Counted from the stretch's first letter, positions 1 through 13,993 are shown. The stretch is 64,000 nucleotides of DNA from Mycolicibacterium aurum (GCF_900637195.1 NZ_LR134356.1:3348001-3412000), one strand, 5' to 3'. The notes: generated from the sequence alone by a model not told the origin. Numbers and translations: made by a program.

Positions 1-1297
<1,297 letters not shown>

Positions 1298-1456
1298 CGA
1301 ACTTGCAAACTCATTATGGGGCTGCTGTCGGTCGCGCCTCAACCGTGGCTGTGACCTGCGGTGACACGGTACTCCCCGTCGCATTCCCCTTGACGCGCCC
1401 GCGGTGCCGCTGCCACTGTCGGACACCACGACCGCCGCGAGACCGAGGGGGTGGCC

Positions 1457-2665
1457 ATGCGTCAACGGGTCGCAGTGATCGGCGGCGGCATCGTCGGCGT
1501 GGCTGTCGCCAGGGAGCTGTTGCACCGACAACCCGATGCCGACGTGACGGTGTACGAGAAGGAAGACCGCCTCGCCGCGCACCAGACGGGACGCAACAGC
1601 GGCGTCGTTCACGCCGGGCCGTACTACCCACCGGGTTCAGCCAAAGCGCTGCTGTGCCGTCGCGGCGTCGGCCTGCTGGAGGAGTACTGCGCTCAGCACG
1701 CCATCACGCGCATCGTGTGCGGCAAGGTGCTCGTCGCGCTCGACGAGGCGGACCGCTCGCGGCTGGCGGGCATCGAGGAGCGCGCCCTCGCCAACGGGGT
1801 GCCCGGCGTCCGGACCATCGGCGCGGCTGAACTCCGCGAGTTGGAGCCGCACGTCCGCGGCGTCGCCGCACTGCACTCCCCCTCGACGTCGATCGTCGAC
1901 TTCGCCGAGGTGACCCGCTCACTGGCCGCCGACGCGGCGTCCGACGGCGCGGAGATCCTGCTCGGTCACGAGGTCACCGGCATGCGGCTTCGGGCGACGC
2001 AGGTGGTGGTCAGCTGGCGCACCGCCGAGGGCGCAGGCGAGCAGGCGTACGACCGGGTGATCGCCTGCGGCGGTCTGCAGAGCGACCGGCTCGCCGAGAT
2101 GGCGGGCGACGGACCGGATCCGGTGATCATGCCGTTCCGCGGCGAGTACTACGCCCTCAAGCCTCACCGGCGCGGACTCGTCAACGGTCTGGTGTATCCG
2201 GTGCCCGACCCCCGCTATCCCTTTCTCGGCGTTCATGTCACGCCGCGCGTGGACGGTGAGGTGCTGATCGGTCCGAACGCCGTGCTGGCGCTGGCGCGTG
2301 AGGGCTACACCTGGAAGAACGTGTCGCCGTCGGATCTGGCATGCATCGCACGCACACCGGCGTTCTGGCGATTCGCGCGCCAGCACTGGCGGACCGGTAT
2401 CAGCGAGATGGCCGGCTCGCTCAGCAAGAAGCGGTTCGTCGCGGCGGCCCGCGCCTACGTTCCCGAACTGGCCGATGACGACGTGGTGCCCGGCACCGCG
2501 GGGGTCCGCGCCCAGGCACTCGATGCCGACGGCGGGCTGGTCGACGATTTCCGCATCAGCGTCCGTGACCGCATCGTGGTGCTGCGCAACGCCCCGTCCC
2601 CCGCGGCCACCTCCGCCATGGCCATTGCCGAACACGTCGTGTCGATTCTGGCGGGTCGGGCGTGA
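1457..2665 (+). CDS. lhgO: L-2-hydroxyglutarate oxidase family FAD enzyme
   Basis: This is a 402-aa FAD-dependent oxidoreductase of the LhgO/DAO type. The dinucleotide-binding motif VIGGGIVGVAVARELL is at the N-terminus. Family signatures follow: HQTGRNSGVVHAGPYYPPGS, PFRGEYYALKP, YPVPDPRYPFLGVH and GTAGVRAQALDADG near the end. LhgO oxidises L-2-hydroxyglutarate to 2-oxoglutarate, usually passing electrons to the quinone pool. ATG 1457 was chosen because GAGGGGG sits just upstream and the motif starts eight residues in. It is transcribed away from argC. Confidence 0.9.
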   Translation: MRQRVAVIGGGIVGVAVARELLHRQPDADVTVYEKEDRLAAHQTGRNSGVVHAGPYYPPGSAKALLCRRGVGLLEEYCAQHAITRIVCGKVLVALDEADRSRLAGIEERALANGVPGVRTIGAAELRELEPHVRGVAALHSPSTSIVDFAEVTRSLAADAASDGAEILLGHEVTGMRLRATQVVVSWRTAEGAGEQAYDRVIACGGLQSDRLAEMAGDGPDPVIMPFRGEYYALKPHRRGLVNGLVYPVPDPRYPFLGVHVTPRVDGEVLIGPNAVLALAREGYTWKNVSPSDLACIARTPAFWRFARQHWRTGISEMAGSLSKKRFVAAARAYVPELADDDVVPGTAGVRAQALDADGGLVDDFRISVRDRIVVLRNAPSPAATSAMAIAEHVVSILAGRA

Positions 2666-2788
2666 AACCGATTGCGGACAACAGTCTCTGGGGAGTATTG
2701 GCCACCCCGTTCGACGAACTCCTCGCCGTCGACCACGATTCGCTGCGTGCCGAGGTGGCGTCGTTCGCCGGCGACGGCGGACTCCGTC
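2662..2788 (+). pseudogene. Remnant of a DapA/aldolase-family gene
   Basis: A GTG overlapping the lhgO stop begins SLWGVLATPFDELLAVDHDS, which resembles the N-terminus of dihydrodipicolinate-synthase-family proteins (the usual G-x-x-TPF start followed by a stretch counting in D and LR). After about 42 residues the likeness ends in arginine-rich sequence and no catalytic lysine region follows before pheT. I read it as a gene truncated by deletion. It could instead be a short unrelated ORF. Confidence 0.45.
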
Positions 2789-2915
2789 GCGCGCACCGTC
2801 GCGGCCGACGCGCTGCACCGGCTGCGCCCGCGGAACTGCTCAGCTTCCATGCGGTGCAAACTCGGCACGGGCCTGGCGTCGCTGACCAACCCGGTGCGCT
2901 GATTCAGCGGCACAC

Positions 2916-5425
2916 TCAGCGGCGTTGTACCGCTCCCACCTGGGTCTCTGCCAGCGCGACCGCAGCATCGCGGGCGGCGCTGGCCTCCTCTTCGGTGAGC
3001 GTGCGGTCGGGTGCGCGGAATCGCAGCGCCAGAGCCAGTGACTTGCGGCCGTCCCCGATCTGGGGGCCTGTGTAGACGTCGAAGATCCGCACGTCCTCGA
3101 GCAGCTCACCGGCCCCGGACCTGACCGCATCGACCACCGCCTGCGCGGCGACGTCGTCATCGACGATGAGCGCGATGTCCTGAAAGACCGCCGGGAACGG
3201 CGAAACACCGGGCGCGGGCAGCCTTTCGGTCAACGGCACCGCGTCCAGGTCGATCTCCACGGCGCACATCCCCTTCGGCAGACCCGACCGCTCCACCACA
3301 GAGGGATGCAGCTGACCCGCATGCCCGACGACGGTGGATCCCACCAGCACTTCGGCGCACCGGCCGGGATGCCACGGTAGGTACTGCGCAGCACGCAGGG
3401 TGAATTCGACACCTGCAGCACGCCCGATGACGCGCACCGCCTCGAAGGCGTCGGCGGCCTCCACCCTCCGTCCGGCGCCCCAGGGTCCCGCGGGTTCGCG
3501 CAGACCGGCGAGCACCGCCCCGACGTGCTGGGGTTGGCGGGGCAGCGATGCATCCAGCGTGGCGATCTCCTCGGCGGTTGGCCTGCGGTCGTTGGGGATG
3601 CGCTCGATCGCTCTGGTCTCGGCTGTCGGCTCCACCACCTGGGCGATCGCGAACAACGCGGTATCGACGGCGCCGCGGGAGACGTTGCGGCTCAACGCCT
3701 CCAGCAATCCGGGCAGCAATGTGGTGGCCAGGTGCGGCCGATCCGACTCGAGCGGGTTGAGCACCTGGGTGGTGGCCCGCCGCGGGTCATCGGCAGGCAG
3801 GCCCCACTGATCGAACACGGTTGCGGCCAGGAACGGCGTCGGCAGGATCTCCACGAATCCCTGCAGCGCCAGCGATTTCCCGACTGCGCGCCGACGCTTC
3901 TGGGTGGCTGTCAGTCCGCGTCCGGCGGGGGCGGTGGGCAGCACCGAGGGAATCACGTCGAGCCCCTCGAGGCGCATCACCTCCTCGATAAGGTCGGCGG
4001 GTTGCCGGATATCGGGACGCCAGCTCGGCGGCGTGGCGGTCACCCGTCCACCGTCGATCTCGACCGTGGCGCCGATCTGGTTCAGTCGCTTCTGAGTCGC
4101 ACCAGCGGGGTAGTCCACGCCCGCGGTGCGATCGGGCAGATCGAGGGGCATGCTGACCGGAGTGTGGGACCAGTCGTCGCGTGGCGGATCCCCGCGCCAG
4201 TCGGTGAGCGTGGAATCCACTGTGCCACCTGCGATATCGGCGAGAAGGGCCGCACAGCGGTCCAGCGCTGCCACTGACACGGCGGGGTCGACGGTGCGCT
4301 CGTAGCGGCGGCCAGCTTCGCTGTGCAGACGCAGCCGTCGCTGGGTGCGTGACACCGCAGCGGGATCCCAGACCGCGGCCTCCAGCAGGACATCGGTGGT
4401 GCTGTCACGAACCTCGGTGGTTCCGGCGCCCATGACGCCGCCGATCGCGGCGGTCGCAACGTCGTCGACGATCAGGACGTCGGCAGGATCGAGCTTGCGG
4501 GTGACATCGTCGAGCGTGACGACAGTCTCCCCCGGTTCGGCGAACCGGACCGTGAAACCACCGGTGATCAGGCTGCGGTCGTGGGCATGCATGGGGTGGC
4601 CGAGCTCAAGCATGACGTAGTTGGTCACATCGACGGCCGGGGAGATCGCACGGATTCCGCTGAGCAGCAGTCGCCGCTGGATCCACCAGGGCGACACCGC
4701 CTTCGGATCGATGCCGGTGACCGGTCGCAAGCCGAACCGCTGCACGCCGGTACCGGGTTCGATGGTCACCGGCAGTGCATCGCCGTCGGCGGGCAGCGGG
4801 GTGACCCGGGCCGGGTCGAAGGCGGGATCGACGAACTCGAGGTCATAGGCGTTGGCGATCTCGCGGGCCATCCCGCGGACCGACAGGCAGTAGCCGCGGT
4901 CGGGGGTGATGGCGAGGTCGAACACCACATCGTCGAGACCGAGCACCTCGGAAGCGGGAGTCCCCGGTTCGGCGGTGCCCGGTGGCAGCACGAGGATGCC
5001 CGAGTGGTCGGCGCCCAGGTTGAGCTCCGAGACCGAGCAGATCATGCCGTCGGAGGTGCGGCCGTACGTCTTGCGGGTGGCGATCGTGAAATCGCCGGGC
5101 AGAACGGTACCGGGCAGTGCCACAACCACGAGATCGCCTACCGCGAAGTTGGTTGCCCCGCAGACGATGTCGCGCGGCTGGCCGTCGAGGTTCTGCGATC
5201 CGACGTCCACTTTCACCGCGCGGATCGGCTTCTTGAACTCGGTCAGCTCGTCGATCTCGGTGACACGGCCCACGGTGAGCGGGCCGGTGACAGGTCCGAC
5301 CGGGATGATGTCCTCGACTTCGTGCCCGATGCGGATCAGCGCATGTTCGAGATCTTCGGGAGACACGTCCCAGCCCGGTGCGCCGGCCTGCACGATCTCA
5401 CGCAGCCAGCTGTACGGAAGGCGCA

Positions 5426-5426
<1 letters not shown>
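2916..5426 (-). CDS. pheT: Phenylalanyl-tRNA synthetase beta subunit
   Basis: PheT is the 836-aa beta chain of the alpha2beta2 PheRS. It starts [12 protein letters not shown]. The EMAP/tRNA-binding domain (residues about 40-160, with VDVGS and IVCGATNF) is followed by the B3/B4 editing module and the B5 domain. The C-terminal ferredoxin-like anticodon-binding domain contains [18 protein letters not shown] and a final [16 protein letters not shown]. The start ATG overlaps the pheS stop by one base (TGATG), so the subunits are translationally coupled. Confidence 0.97.
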
Positions 5427-8121
<2,695 letters not shown>

Positions 8122-8125
<4 letters not shown>

Positions 8126-8982
8126 GCCGCTCGACGGCGTGGCTGGCCACGATGGCCACGCTGACGTGTGTCACGGCGTGCGCGTCGGAACCCGCGTCGC
8201 ACGACACCGACGGCTGGTCGGCCGACGGATCAGAACAGGCGGTGGCCGAGGTGATCGACAAGGTCACCACATTCCCCACCCGACTGGACCCCCGCATCTG
8301 GGATGGCATGCAGATGAAGCCGGACATCCGGGAGGCGACGCTGCGTGTCATCGACCGCATCGTCGCCGACACAGGTCTCGAGCTCGCCATCGACGGGATC
8401 GACCTGTTCGGCAGCAACGCCTCCTACGAGTACGACGATGCCTCCGACTTCGGCGTACACGTGTTCGTCAGCTCCCCGTCCATGACGTCCGGCGATCTGG
8501 CGGCGGTGCTGAGCGTGCTCAACAGCGAGGTGGAACATCGCCAGGCGAATCACGTCACGTTCTACGGCGTACCGGCCGAGGTGACCTTCCACAGTGAGCG
8601 CACCGGTAGCTACCGGCCCGCACCCGGAATCGGTCAGTATTCGATCTCCGAAGGGCGCTGGGTCACCACGCCGGTGCAACAGCCCGACAACTTCGACCGC
8701 ACCCAGATGGCGGTCGACATCACGGGTTTCATCGACAAGTACAACGACCTCGTGTCGACCTATCGGCAGGGCAAGGTGGGTTTCGACTGTTCGCGGTTCG
8801 CCGCGCTCGACGACGAGATGGGCGCCTACCGCGACGCCGGGTTCGCCGAAGGGCTGGGCAGTCGGTCCACTCAGAGCCTCTCGTACCGGGCGCTGCGACG
8901 GCTCAATGTCAGCGTTCCCGACATGGTCGACACCGTGGAGGACGAGTGCACGTTCGTCAACGAGTCAGTGGCGGTGCGGTGA
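8122..8982 (+). CDS. Lipoprotein with a nucleotidyltransferase-like fold
   Basis: The 286-aa protein has a signal peptide ending in a lipobox, CVTAC, with the lipidated cysteine at residue 20. Residues 96-116 read FGSNASYEYDDASDFGVHVF. This matches a phage and bacterial nucleotidyltransferase family whose motif is GS-A-Y-Y followed by SDID-H. The later VTFYGVPAEVTFH and GQYSISEGRWVTTP match the same family's second and third blocks as I remember them. The second metal-binding aspartate is glycine here (G111), so catalysis is doubtful. An exported member is unexpected. The family match is my own motif recognition, not a search. Confidence 0.65.
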
Positions 8983-8986
8983 GCAC

Positions 8987-9874
8987 ATGATCCGTTCCGT
9001 TGGGCGTACGGGGCCGTTCAAGGTCGCGGCGCGGGTGTCGTGGGCACTGCGCTTCACCCTGCTCGCGATCGTGGCGGTGGCCGCGGTGATGGTGCCGATC
9101 CCCGACCAGATTCAGGATGAGAACGCCACGGCCGTACTGTCCGTCCTCGGCATCGGCGCCACGATCTTCATCGGTTTCCGCAACACCACCGCGTACAACC
9201 GCTGGTGGGAAGCGCGCACGCTGTGGGGCGCCGTCATCATCAACTGCCGCGCCCTGGACAACGCGTTGGCCAGTGTCGACGACGGGTCCGACACCATGGC
9301 CACCGTGCTGGACCGGATGCGTCGCCGCCAGGTGCGGCACGCCTGGCGCCTGGCCGCCGAGCTACGCGGCGTCGAGCCGCCGGCCGGCGTCAGCGACCTC
9401 ACCCCCGAAGACCCTGCCGACGCCGACGCCACCATGCTGCTGACCCAGCAGGCGCGTGACGTGCGGGCACTGTCGGACGCGGACCGACTGGATCCCCAGG
9501 GCCTGGTGATGCTGATGTCGTTGAACACCGCTCTGGTCACCGCGCAGAGCGGCCTGGAACGGATTCGCAACCAACCCATTCCGGTCCACTACGACCTCTT
9601 CATTCGGCTGCTCGCCTGGTTCTTCGGAATCATGGTGTTCAACCGGCTCGACGCCACCAGCCATCACCTGTGGAGCATCGCCATCGGCCTGCTGGTGATG
9701 AGCGTGTTCATCATCGCCGAACGGCTCGGGCACTTCATCGAGGTGCCCATGAACAACACCGTCTTCGATCTGCCGATGTTCCGCTTCTGCACCACCATCA
9801 CCGGCAACCTTCTCGGCAACGGTCATCCGCTGGCCCGAGCCCGGGAAGACGCACGCGCCACCGTCTGGATGTAG
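8987..9874 (+). CDS. Bestrophin family (YneE/UPF0187) channel
   Basis: A 295-aa membrane protein. The bestrophin signature FIGFRNTTAYNRWWEAR followed by LWGAVI lies at about residues 55-80, after one membrane segment. Two more hydrophobic segments lie near residues 200-245, and the family tail FIEVPMNNTVFDLPMFRFC is present. Bacterial bestrophins are pentameric ion channels. It begins four bases after the lipoprotein stop, so the three genes from 6542 look like one operon; whether the lipoprotein works with the channel is unknown. Confidence 0.85.
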   Translation: MIRSVGRTGPFKVAARVSWALRFTLLAIVAVAAVMVPIPDQIQDENATAVLSVLGIGATIFIGFRNTTAYNRWWEARTLWGAVIINCRALDNALASVDDGSDTMATVLDRMRRRQVRHAWRLAAELRGVEPPAGVSDLTPEDPADADATMLLTQQARDVRALSDADRLDPQGLVMLMSLNTALVTAQSGLERIRNQPIPVHYDLFIRLLAWFFGIMVFNRLDATSHHLWSIAIGLLVMSVFIIAERLGHFIEVPMNNTVFDLPMFRFCTTITGNLLGNGHPLARAREDARATVWM

Positions 9875-9879
9875 GGCGA

Positions 9880-10749
9880 CTATCCGCCCGTCAGCGCCTG
9901 GTCCTCGGCGTCGCCATTCGGTACCTGTCTGCGCATCCTCAGCCGATACATCACGAAGTCGGCGGGCACGCCTTCCTGCTTGGGCGCGAACACCTGGCGC
10001 CGGAGCCTCTTCGCCGTCACCCCGAGGGTCTCGAACTCGTCCTCCGGTATCCGCTCGAGGGTGGCCTGCGAGACCACCAGTTCCCCGCGGGTGGCACGCT
10101 CCATCACCCTCGCGGCGACGTTGACGTCGATACCGAGCCAGTCGGAACCGATCCGCTGCGGCCTGCCGGTGTGGACACCGACCCGCATACGCGGCGTATA
10201 ACCGTCCACCTCAAGGGATTTGACGGCCTCCCTGGCAGCGATCGCGGCGCGGACCGCGGTGTGAGGCTCGGCGAACACCGCCATCAGCCCGTCGCCCATC
10301 CGCTTGACGATGTGCCCGCCCGACTCCAGCAGCGGTGGCTCCACCACCTGGGCGACGCGGCGCAGCAGTCGCAGCGTCGCGTCGTCTCCGGCGTTGAGTG
10401 ACCAGGCCGAGAATCCGACGAGGTCGGTGAAGACGATGGTGACCTCGGCGTTGGCCGGCCGGCCGGAGACGCGCTCGGTCAGCGCCTGCCACACCTGCAA
10501 GGCCCCGAGGCTGAGCTCGCGGGTCGCGGCGTCACGTTCGAGCAGCCGGTCGGCGGCACGGGCGGCCGCGGACGGTCCACCGACGCCGCTCACCGACAGT
10601 GGATCGCCGAATTCCGGGTCACCGGGCAGCGCGCGGCGGGCGCGGCGGAGCAGGGAGATCAAGCCGGCGTTGTGGTTGACGTTGCTCAACCACCAGGTGG
10701 AGCTTGCGGACTGGTCGCCTGCGCGTGCACCCGGCGGGTCGTCGTCCAC
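9880..10749 (-). CDS. Class III adenylate cyclase
   Basis: A 289-aa soluble protein whose C-terminal half is a cyclase homology domain. The metal aspartates are D109 (VFTDLVGFS) and D153 (KRMGDG). The adenine-selecting pair is K149 and D208 (GIDVN). The transition-state residues are N210 and R214 (NVAAR). All catalytic positions are present, so ATP to cAMP is likely. The N-terminal 95 residues are unassigned. A TAGGCT box six bases before the GTG suggests leaderless expression. It is convergent with the bestrophin gene and divergent from the MpaB-like gene. Confidence 0.9.
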   Translation of the reverse strand: MDDDPPGARAGDQSASSTWWLSNVNHNAGLISLLRRARRALPGDPEFGDPLSVSGVGGPSAAARAADRLLERDAATRELSLGALQVWQALTERVSGRPANAEVTIVFTDLVGFSAWSLNAGDDATLRLLRRVAQVVEPPLLESGGHIVKRMGDGLMAVFAEPHTAVRAAIAAREAVKSLEVDGYTPRMRVGVHTGRPQRIGSDWLGIDVNVAARVMERATRGELVVSQATLERIPEDEFETLGVTAKRLRRQVFAPKQEGVPADFVMYRLRMRRQVPNGDAEDQALTGG

Positions 10750-10755
10750 ACGGCA

Positions 10756-10761
10756 AGCCTA
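10756..10761 (-). promoter_or_regulatory. -10 box of the cyclase gene (leaderless)
   Basis: TAGGCT on the minus strand, six bases before the GTG at 10749. Confidence 0.55.
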
Positions 10762-10856
10762 ATCGAGCAAGATCGCCGCCTTAAATTGGCAGGTCACGGC
10801 TGCATGGCGCGTGGGCGGCGGGTCAGTAACGCTGCCGGGCAGGGCCACCCAAATCG

Positions 10857-10885
10857 TAGACAACGAACGTTGTCACGCCTATCTT
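10857..10885 (+). promoter_or_regulatory. Promoter with internal palindromic operator
   Basis: A TAGACA -35-like hexamer (10857-10862) and TATCTT -10 box (10880-10885) are 17 bases apart. A perfect dyad GACAACG AA CGTTGTC (10859-10874) lies between them. The -10 box ends six bases before a GTG at 10892. A repressor bound here would block the MpaB-like operon. The regulator is not identifiable. Confidence 0.6.
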
Positions 10886-10891
10886 GAGGAA

Positions 10892-11920
10892 GTGCGCTCA
10901 ACGGCGATGGAAACGGCCCCGACGGACAATCCCCTCGGCCCGGATTCACTGACCTGGAAGTACTTCGGTGATGTCCGAACCGGCATGCTCGGCGTCTGGA
11001 TCGGCGCGATCCAGAACATGTTTCCGCAACTCGGCGCCGGGGTCGAAGACCATTCGGTGTTGTTGCGTGAACCACTGCAGCGCGTGGCACGTTCGGTGTA
11101 TCCCATCATGGGCGTCGTCTACGACGGTGACCGCGCCGCGCAGACCGGAGCGCAGATTCGCGGTTACCACAAGACGATCAAAGGGGTCGACGCCGACGGC
11201 AGGCGCTACCACGCGCTCAATCCGGAGACGTTCTACTGGGCGCACGCCACGTTCTTCATGCTGATCATCAAGACAGCCGAGTACTTCTGCGGCGGTCTGA
11301 CCGAGGCCGAGAAAGAGCAACTGTTCGACGAGCACGTCCAGTGGTACCGGATGTACGGCATGAGCATGCAGCCGGTCCCCGAGTCGTGGACGGCATTCGG
11401 CGAGTACTGGGACCGCAAGTGCCGCGACGAACTCGAGATCAACAAGGCGACGCTGGACATCTTCTCTATGCGCATCCCGAAACCGTGGTTCGTGCTGATG
11501 CCGACACCGGTGTGGGATCAGCTCTTCAAACCGATGGTCGGGGCCCAACGGTGGATCGCCGCAGGGCTTTTCGATCCGGTTGTGCGCGAGCGGGCCGGCA
11601 TGCGGTGGACCCCCGGCGACGAGGTGGTGCTGCGGCTGTTCGGCAAACTGGTCGAGTTGGCGTTCGTCGCGGTCCCCGACGAGATCCGGCTGCACCCGCG
11701 GGCCGTGGCGGCCTACCGTCGCGCCGAAGGCAAGATCCCGGCCGACGCCCCACTGGTCGAGGCGCCGGCATTCATGGCGCCGCCGCGGGACCGCCGCGCG
11801 ATGCCGATGCACTACCAGCCGCCGCACAGGTCGCTGCTCGACCGGGTGGGGTCGCTGGTGCACACCACGTTCTCTCTGGCGGGGGCGCGTCGACCGGCCG
11901 GTCCGAGTAAGGCAGCCTGA
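10892..11920 (+). CDS. MpaB/DUF2236-family oxygenase-like protein
   Basis: A 342-aa protein of the oxygenase MpaB family (DUF2236), the fold of the haem-containing latex-clearing protein. Recognisable blocks are DVRTGMLGVWIGAIQNMFPQ, IMGVVYDGD, YHALNPETFYWAHATFF and the helix around IPKPWFVLMPTPVWDQ. The substrate is unknown. I take GTG 10892 as the start because of the leaderless promoter; ATG 10907 is an alternative. The next gene starts four bases after its stop, so it forms an operon with the acyl-CoA dehydrogenase and probably the SDR. Confidence 0.8.
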   Translation: MRSTAMETAPTDNPLGPDSLTWKYFGDVRTGMLGVWIGAIQNMFPQLGAGVEDHSVLLREPLQRVARSVYPIMGVVYDGDRAAQTGAQIRGYHKTIKGVDADGRRYHALNPETFYWAHATFFMLIIKTAEYFCGGLTEAEKEQLFDEHVQWYRMYGMSMQPVPESWTAFGEYWDRKCRDELEINKATLDIFSMRIPKPWFVLMPTPVWDQLFKPMVGAQRWIAAGLFDPVVRERAGMRWTPGDEVVLRLFGKLVELAFVAVPDEIRLHPRAVAAYRRAEGKIPADAPLVEAPAFMAPPRDRRAMPMHYQPPHRSLLDRVGSLVHTTFSLAGARRPAGPSKAA

Positions 11921-11924
11921 ACGC

Positions 11925-13172
11925 ATGCTCGAATGGTCTGACGTCGATATCGCCGTGCGCGACGCCGTGCGGGAGTTCGTCGACAAAGAAGTCCGCCCGC
12001 ACGTCGACGCGCTCGAAAGCGGCGAGATGGAGCCCTATCCCGTCATCCGCAAGCTCTTCGCCACGTTCGGCATCGCCGACATGGCGCGCGACTCCTTGAA
12101 CAAGCGTTTGGCCCGGTTGCGCGACGGCACCGAAGCGAAGTCCTCCGGCGGCGGCATGTTCGGCGGCGACGGCGGTTCCGCGGGCATGGGTTTCGTCGTC
12201 ATCAGCGAACTGTGCCGGGTATCGATGGGTGTCGTCACCGGGATGGGCGTCAGCCTGGGACTCACGGTGCCGACCATCATGGGCCGGGGCACGCTGGCCC
12301 AGCAGGAGCGCTGGCTACCGGACCTCGTGACCTACGACAAGGTGGGCGCCTGGGCGATCACCGAACCCGACTCCGGGTCAGACGCATTCGGCGGCATGAA
12401 GTCCTATGTGGTCCGCGATGGCGACGACTACATCCTCAACGGCCAGAAGACCTTCATCACCAACGGTCCGGATGCCGACGTCGTGGTCGTGTACGCGAAG
12501 CTGGACGAGGGCGACGCCAGCGTGAGCAAGCGGGATCGCAAGGTGCTGACGTTCGTGCTCGACCGCGGCATGGACGGTTTCGTCCAGTCGAAGCCGTTCC
12601 GCAAGATGGGCATTCATTCGTCCCGCACCGGCGAGCTGTTCTTCAGTGACGTCCGGCTGGGCCGCGACCGGCTGCTCGGCGAGACCGAAGGTGACAGCGC
12701 CGACGGCAAGGACCAGGGCCGCGACAGCGCCAGGTCCAACTTCTCGGCCGAGCGCATCGGCGTCGCCGCGATGGCCCTCGGCGTCATCGAGGAATGCCTG
12801 CGCCTGTGCGTCGACTATGCGAAGTCCCGCACGCTGTGGGGCAAGGAGATCGGCCAGTTCCAGCTGATCCAGCTCAAACTCGCGTCCATGGAGGTCGCGC
12901 GAATGAATGTGCGCAACATGCTGTTTCGCGTGATCGAAGCTGCCCAGACCGGCACCCCGATCTCACTTGCGGAAGCGTCGGCGATCAAGTGGTACTGCTC
13001 GCAGGCCGCCACCGACGTCGCGATGGAGGCGGTGCAGGTGTTCGGCGGCAACGGCTACATGACGGAGTACCGGGTGGAGCAGCTCGCCCGGGACGCCAAG
13101 TCGCTGATGATCTACGCGGGCAGCAACGAAGTGCAGATCACGCACGTGGCCAGGGGCCTGCTCAGCGACTAG
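11925..13172 (+). CDS. Acyl-CoA dehydrogenase
   Basis: A 415-aa FAD-dependent acyl-CoA dehydrogenase: AWAITEPDSGSDAFG (142-156), NGQKTFITNG (172-181) and the C-terminal VFGGNGYMTEYRVEQLARDAK. The usual catalytic glutamate in Y-E-G is alanine here (IYAGSNEVQ, A398). A glutamate instead lies in SAERIGVAA (E276), the helix-G position used by isovaleryl- and long-chain-type enzymes. Two glycine/serine/aspartate-rich insertions (residues 70-88 and 253-270) are unusual. Tight spacing with the MpaB-like gene suggests they act on one lipid substrate. Confidence 0.9.
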   Translation: MLEWSDVDIAVRDAVREFVDKEVRPHVDALESGEMEPYPVIRKLFATFGIADMARDSLNKRLARLRDGTEAKSSGGGMFGGDGGSAGMGFVVISELCRVSMGVVTGMGVSLGLTVPTIMGRGTLAQQERWLPDLVTYDKVGAWAITEPDSGSDAFGGMKSYVVRDGDDYILNGQKTFITNGPDADVVVVYAKLDEGDASVSKRDRKVLTFVLDRGMDGFVQSKPFRKMGIHSSRTGELFFSDVRLGRDRLLGETEGDSADGKDQGRDSARSNFSAERIGVAAMALGVIEECLRLCVDYAKSRTLWGKEIGQFQLIQLKLASMEVARMNVRNMLFRVIEAAQTGTPISLAEASAIKWYCSQAATDVAMEAVQVFGGNGYMTEYRVEQLARDAKSLMIYAGSNEVQITHVARGLLSD

Positions 13173-13205
13173 CCTTGACGGCGTCGTCTACCGCGGGAGC
13201 ACCTG

Positions 13206-13988
13206 GTGAAATTCAACAACGTCACTGCCTTGGTCACCGGAGCCAGCGGCGGCATCGGTGAAGAGTTCGCAGTCCAGCTCGCGCAACGAGGTGCCAACCT
13301 CATCCTGGTCGCGCGCCGCGCCGACAAGTTGACGGCGCTGCGGGAGACTCTGCTGGCCCGGCACCCCGGAATCGTGGTGGACGTCCTGGCCGCCGACCTC
13401 GCCGTGCCGGGTTCCGGTGCGGAACTGCAGTCCGGTATCCGCGAACTCGGACGCACCGTCGACGTGTTGGTCAACAACGCCGGCGTCGGCCTGCACGGCA
13501 AGTTCGTCACCCAGGAGCCCGAGGGCAACGCCGCGCAGATCCAGTTGAACTGCGGCACGCTGGTCGACCTGACCGCCCGTTTCCTGCCGGGCATGGTCGA
13601 GCGGAGTACCGGCGTCGTGATCAACGTCGCGTCCACCGCAGCGTTCCAGCCCACCCCGGGCATGGCGGTCTACGGGGCCACGAAGGCTTTCGTGCTGTCG
13701 TACTCCGAGGCGCTCTGGCAGGAGTGTCGCGGCACCGGAGTGACCATCCTGGCGCTGTGTCCCGGCGCCACCGAAACCGAGTTCTTCGAGCGGACCGGCG
13801 AGAAGTTCCTCACCGACGGGCGGCAGACCTCCAAGCAGGTTGTGGACACGGCCTTCGGCGCGCTCGGCAACTCGTCACCGACGGTGGTCTCCGGGTTGCG
13901 CAACAGCCTGCTGGCCGCCGGCTACCGGTTCACCCCGCGGAAGGTCATGCTCGCGGTATCCGAGCGGATCTTGAAGTCCGACGACTGA
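13206..13988 (+). CDS. SDR family oxidoreductase
   Basis: A 260-aa classical short-chain dehydrogenase. TGASGGIG (11-18) binds NAD(P), NNAG is present, and the catalytic Tyr and Lys are in YGATK with the serine in NVASTAAF. The adenine region LVARRADKL suggests NADPH preference. The C-terminus is longer than in minimal SDRs, as in the DltE/YqjQ-like branch. The GTG start follows GGGAG. It lies 33 bp after the acyl-CoA dehydrogenase and is probably co-transcribed. Confidence 0.88.
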   Translation: MKFNNVTALVTGASGGIGEEFAVQLAQRGANLILVARRADKLTALRETLLARHPGIVVDVLAADLAVPGSGAELQSGIRELGRTVDVLVNNAGVGLHGKFVTQEPEGNAAQIQLNCGTLVDLTARFLPGMVERSTGVVINVASTAAFQPTPGMAVYGATKAFVLSYSEALWQECRGTGVTILALCPGATETEFFERTGEKFLTDGRQTSKQVVDTAFGALGNSSPTVVSGLRNSLLAAGYRFTPRKVMLAVSERILKSDD

Positions 13989-13993
13989 ATCAC

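Noticed and set aside
11580..11924. An N-terminal extension of the acyl-CoA dehydrogenase
   Set aside because: It overlaps the MpaB-like gene in another frame and is arginine/tryptophan-rich; the family begins at ATG 11925.
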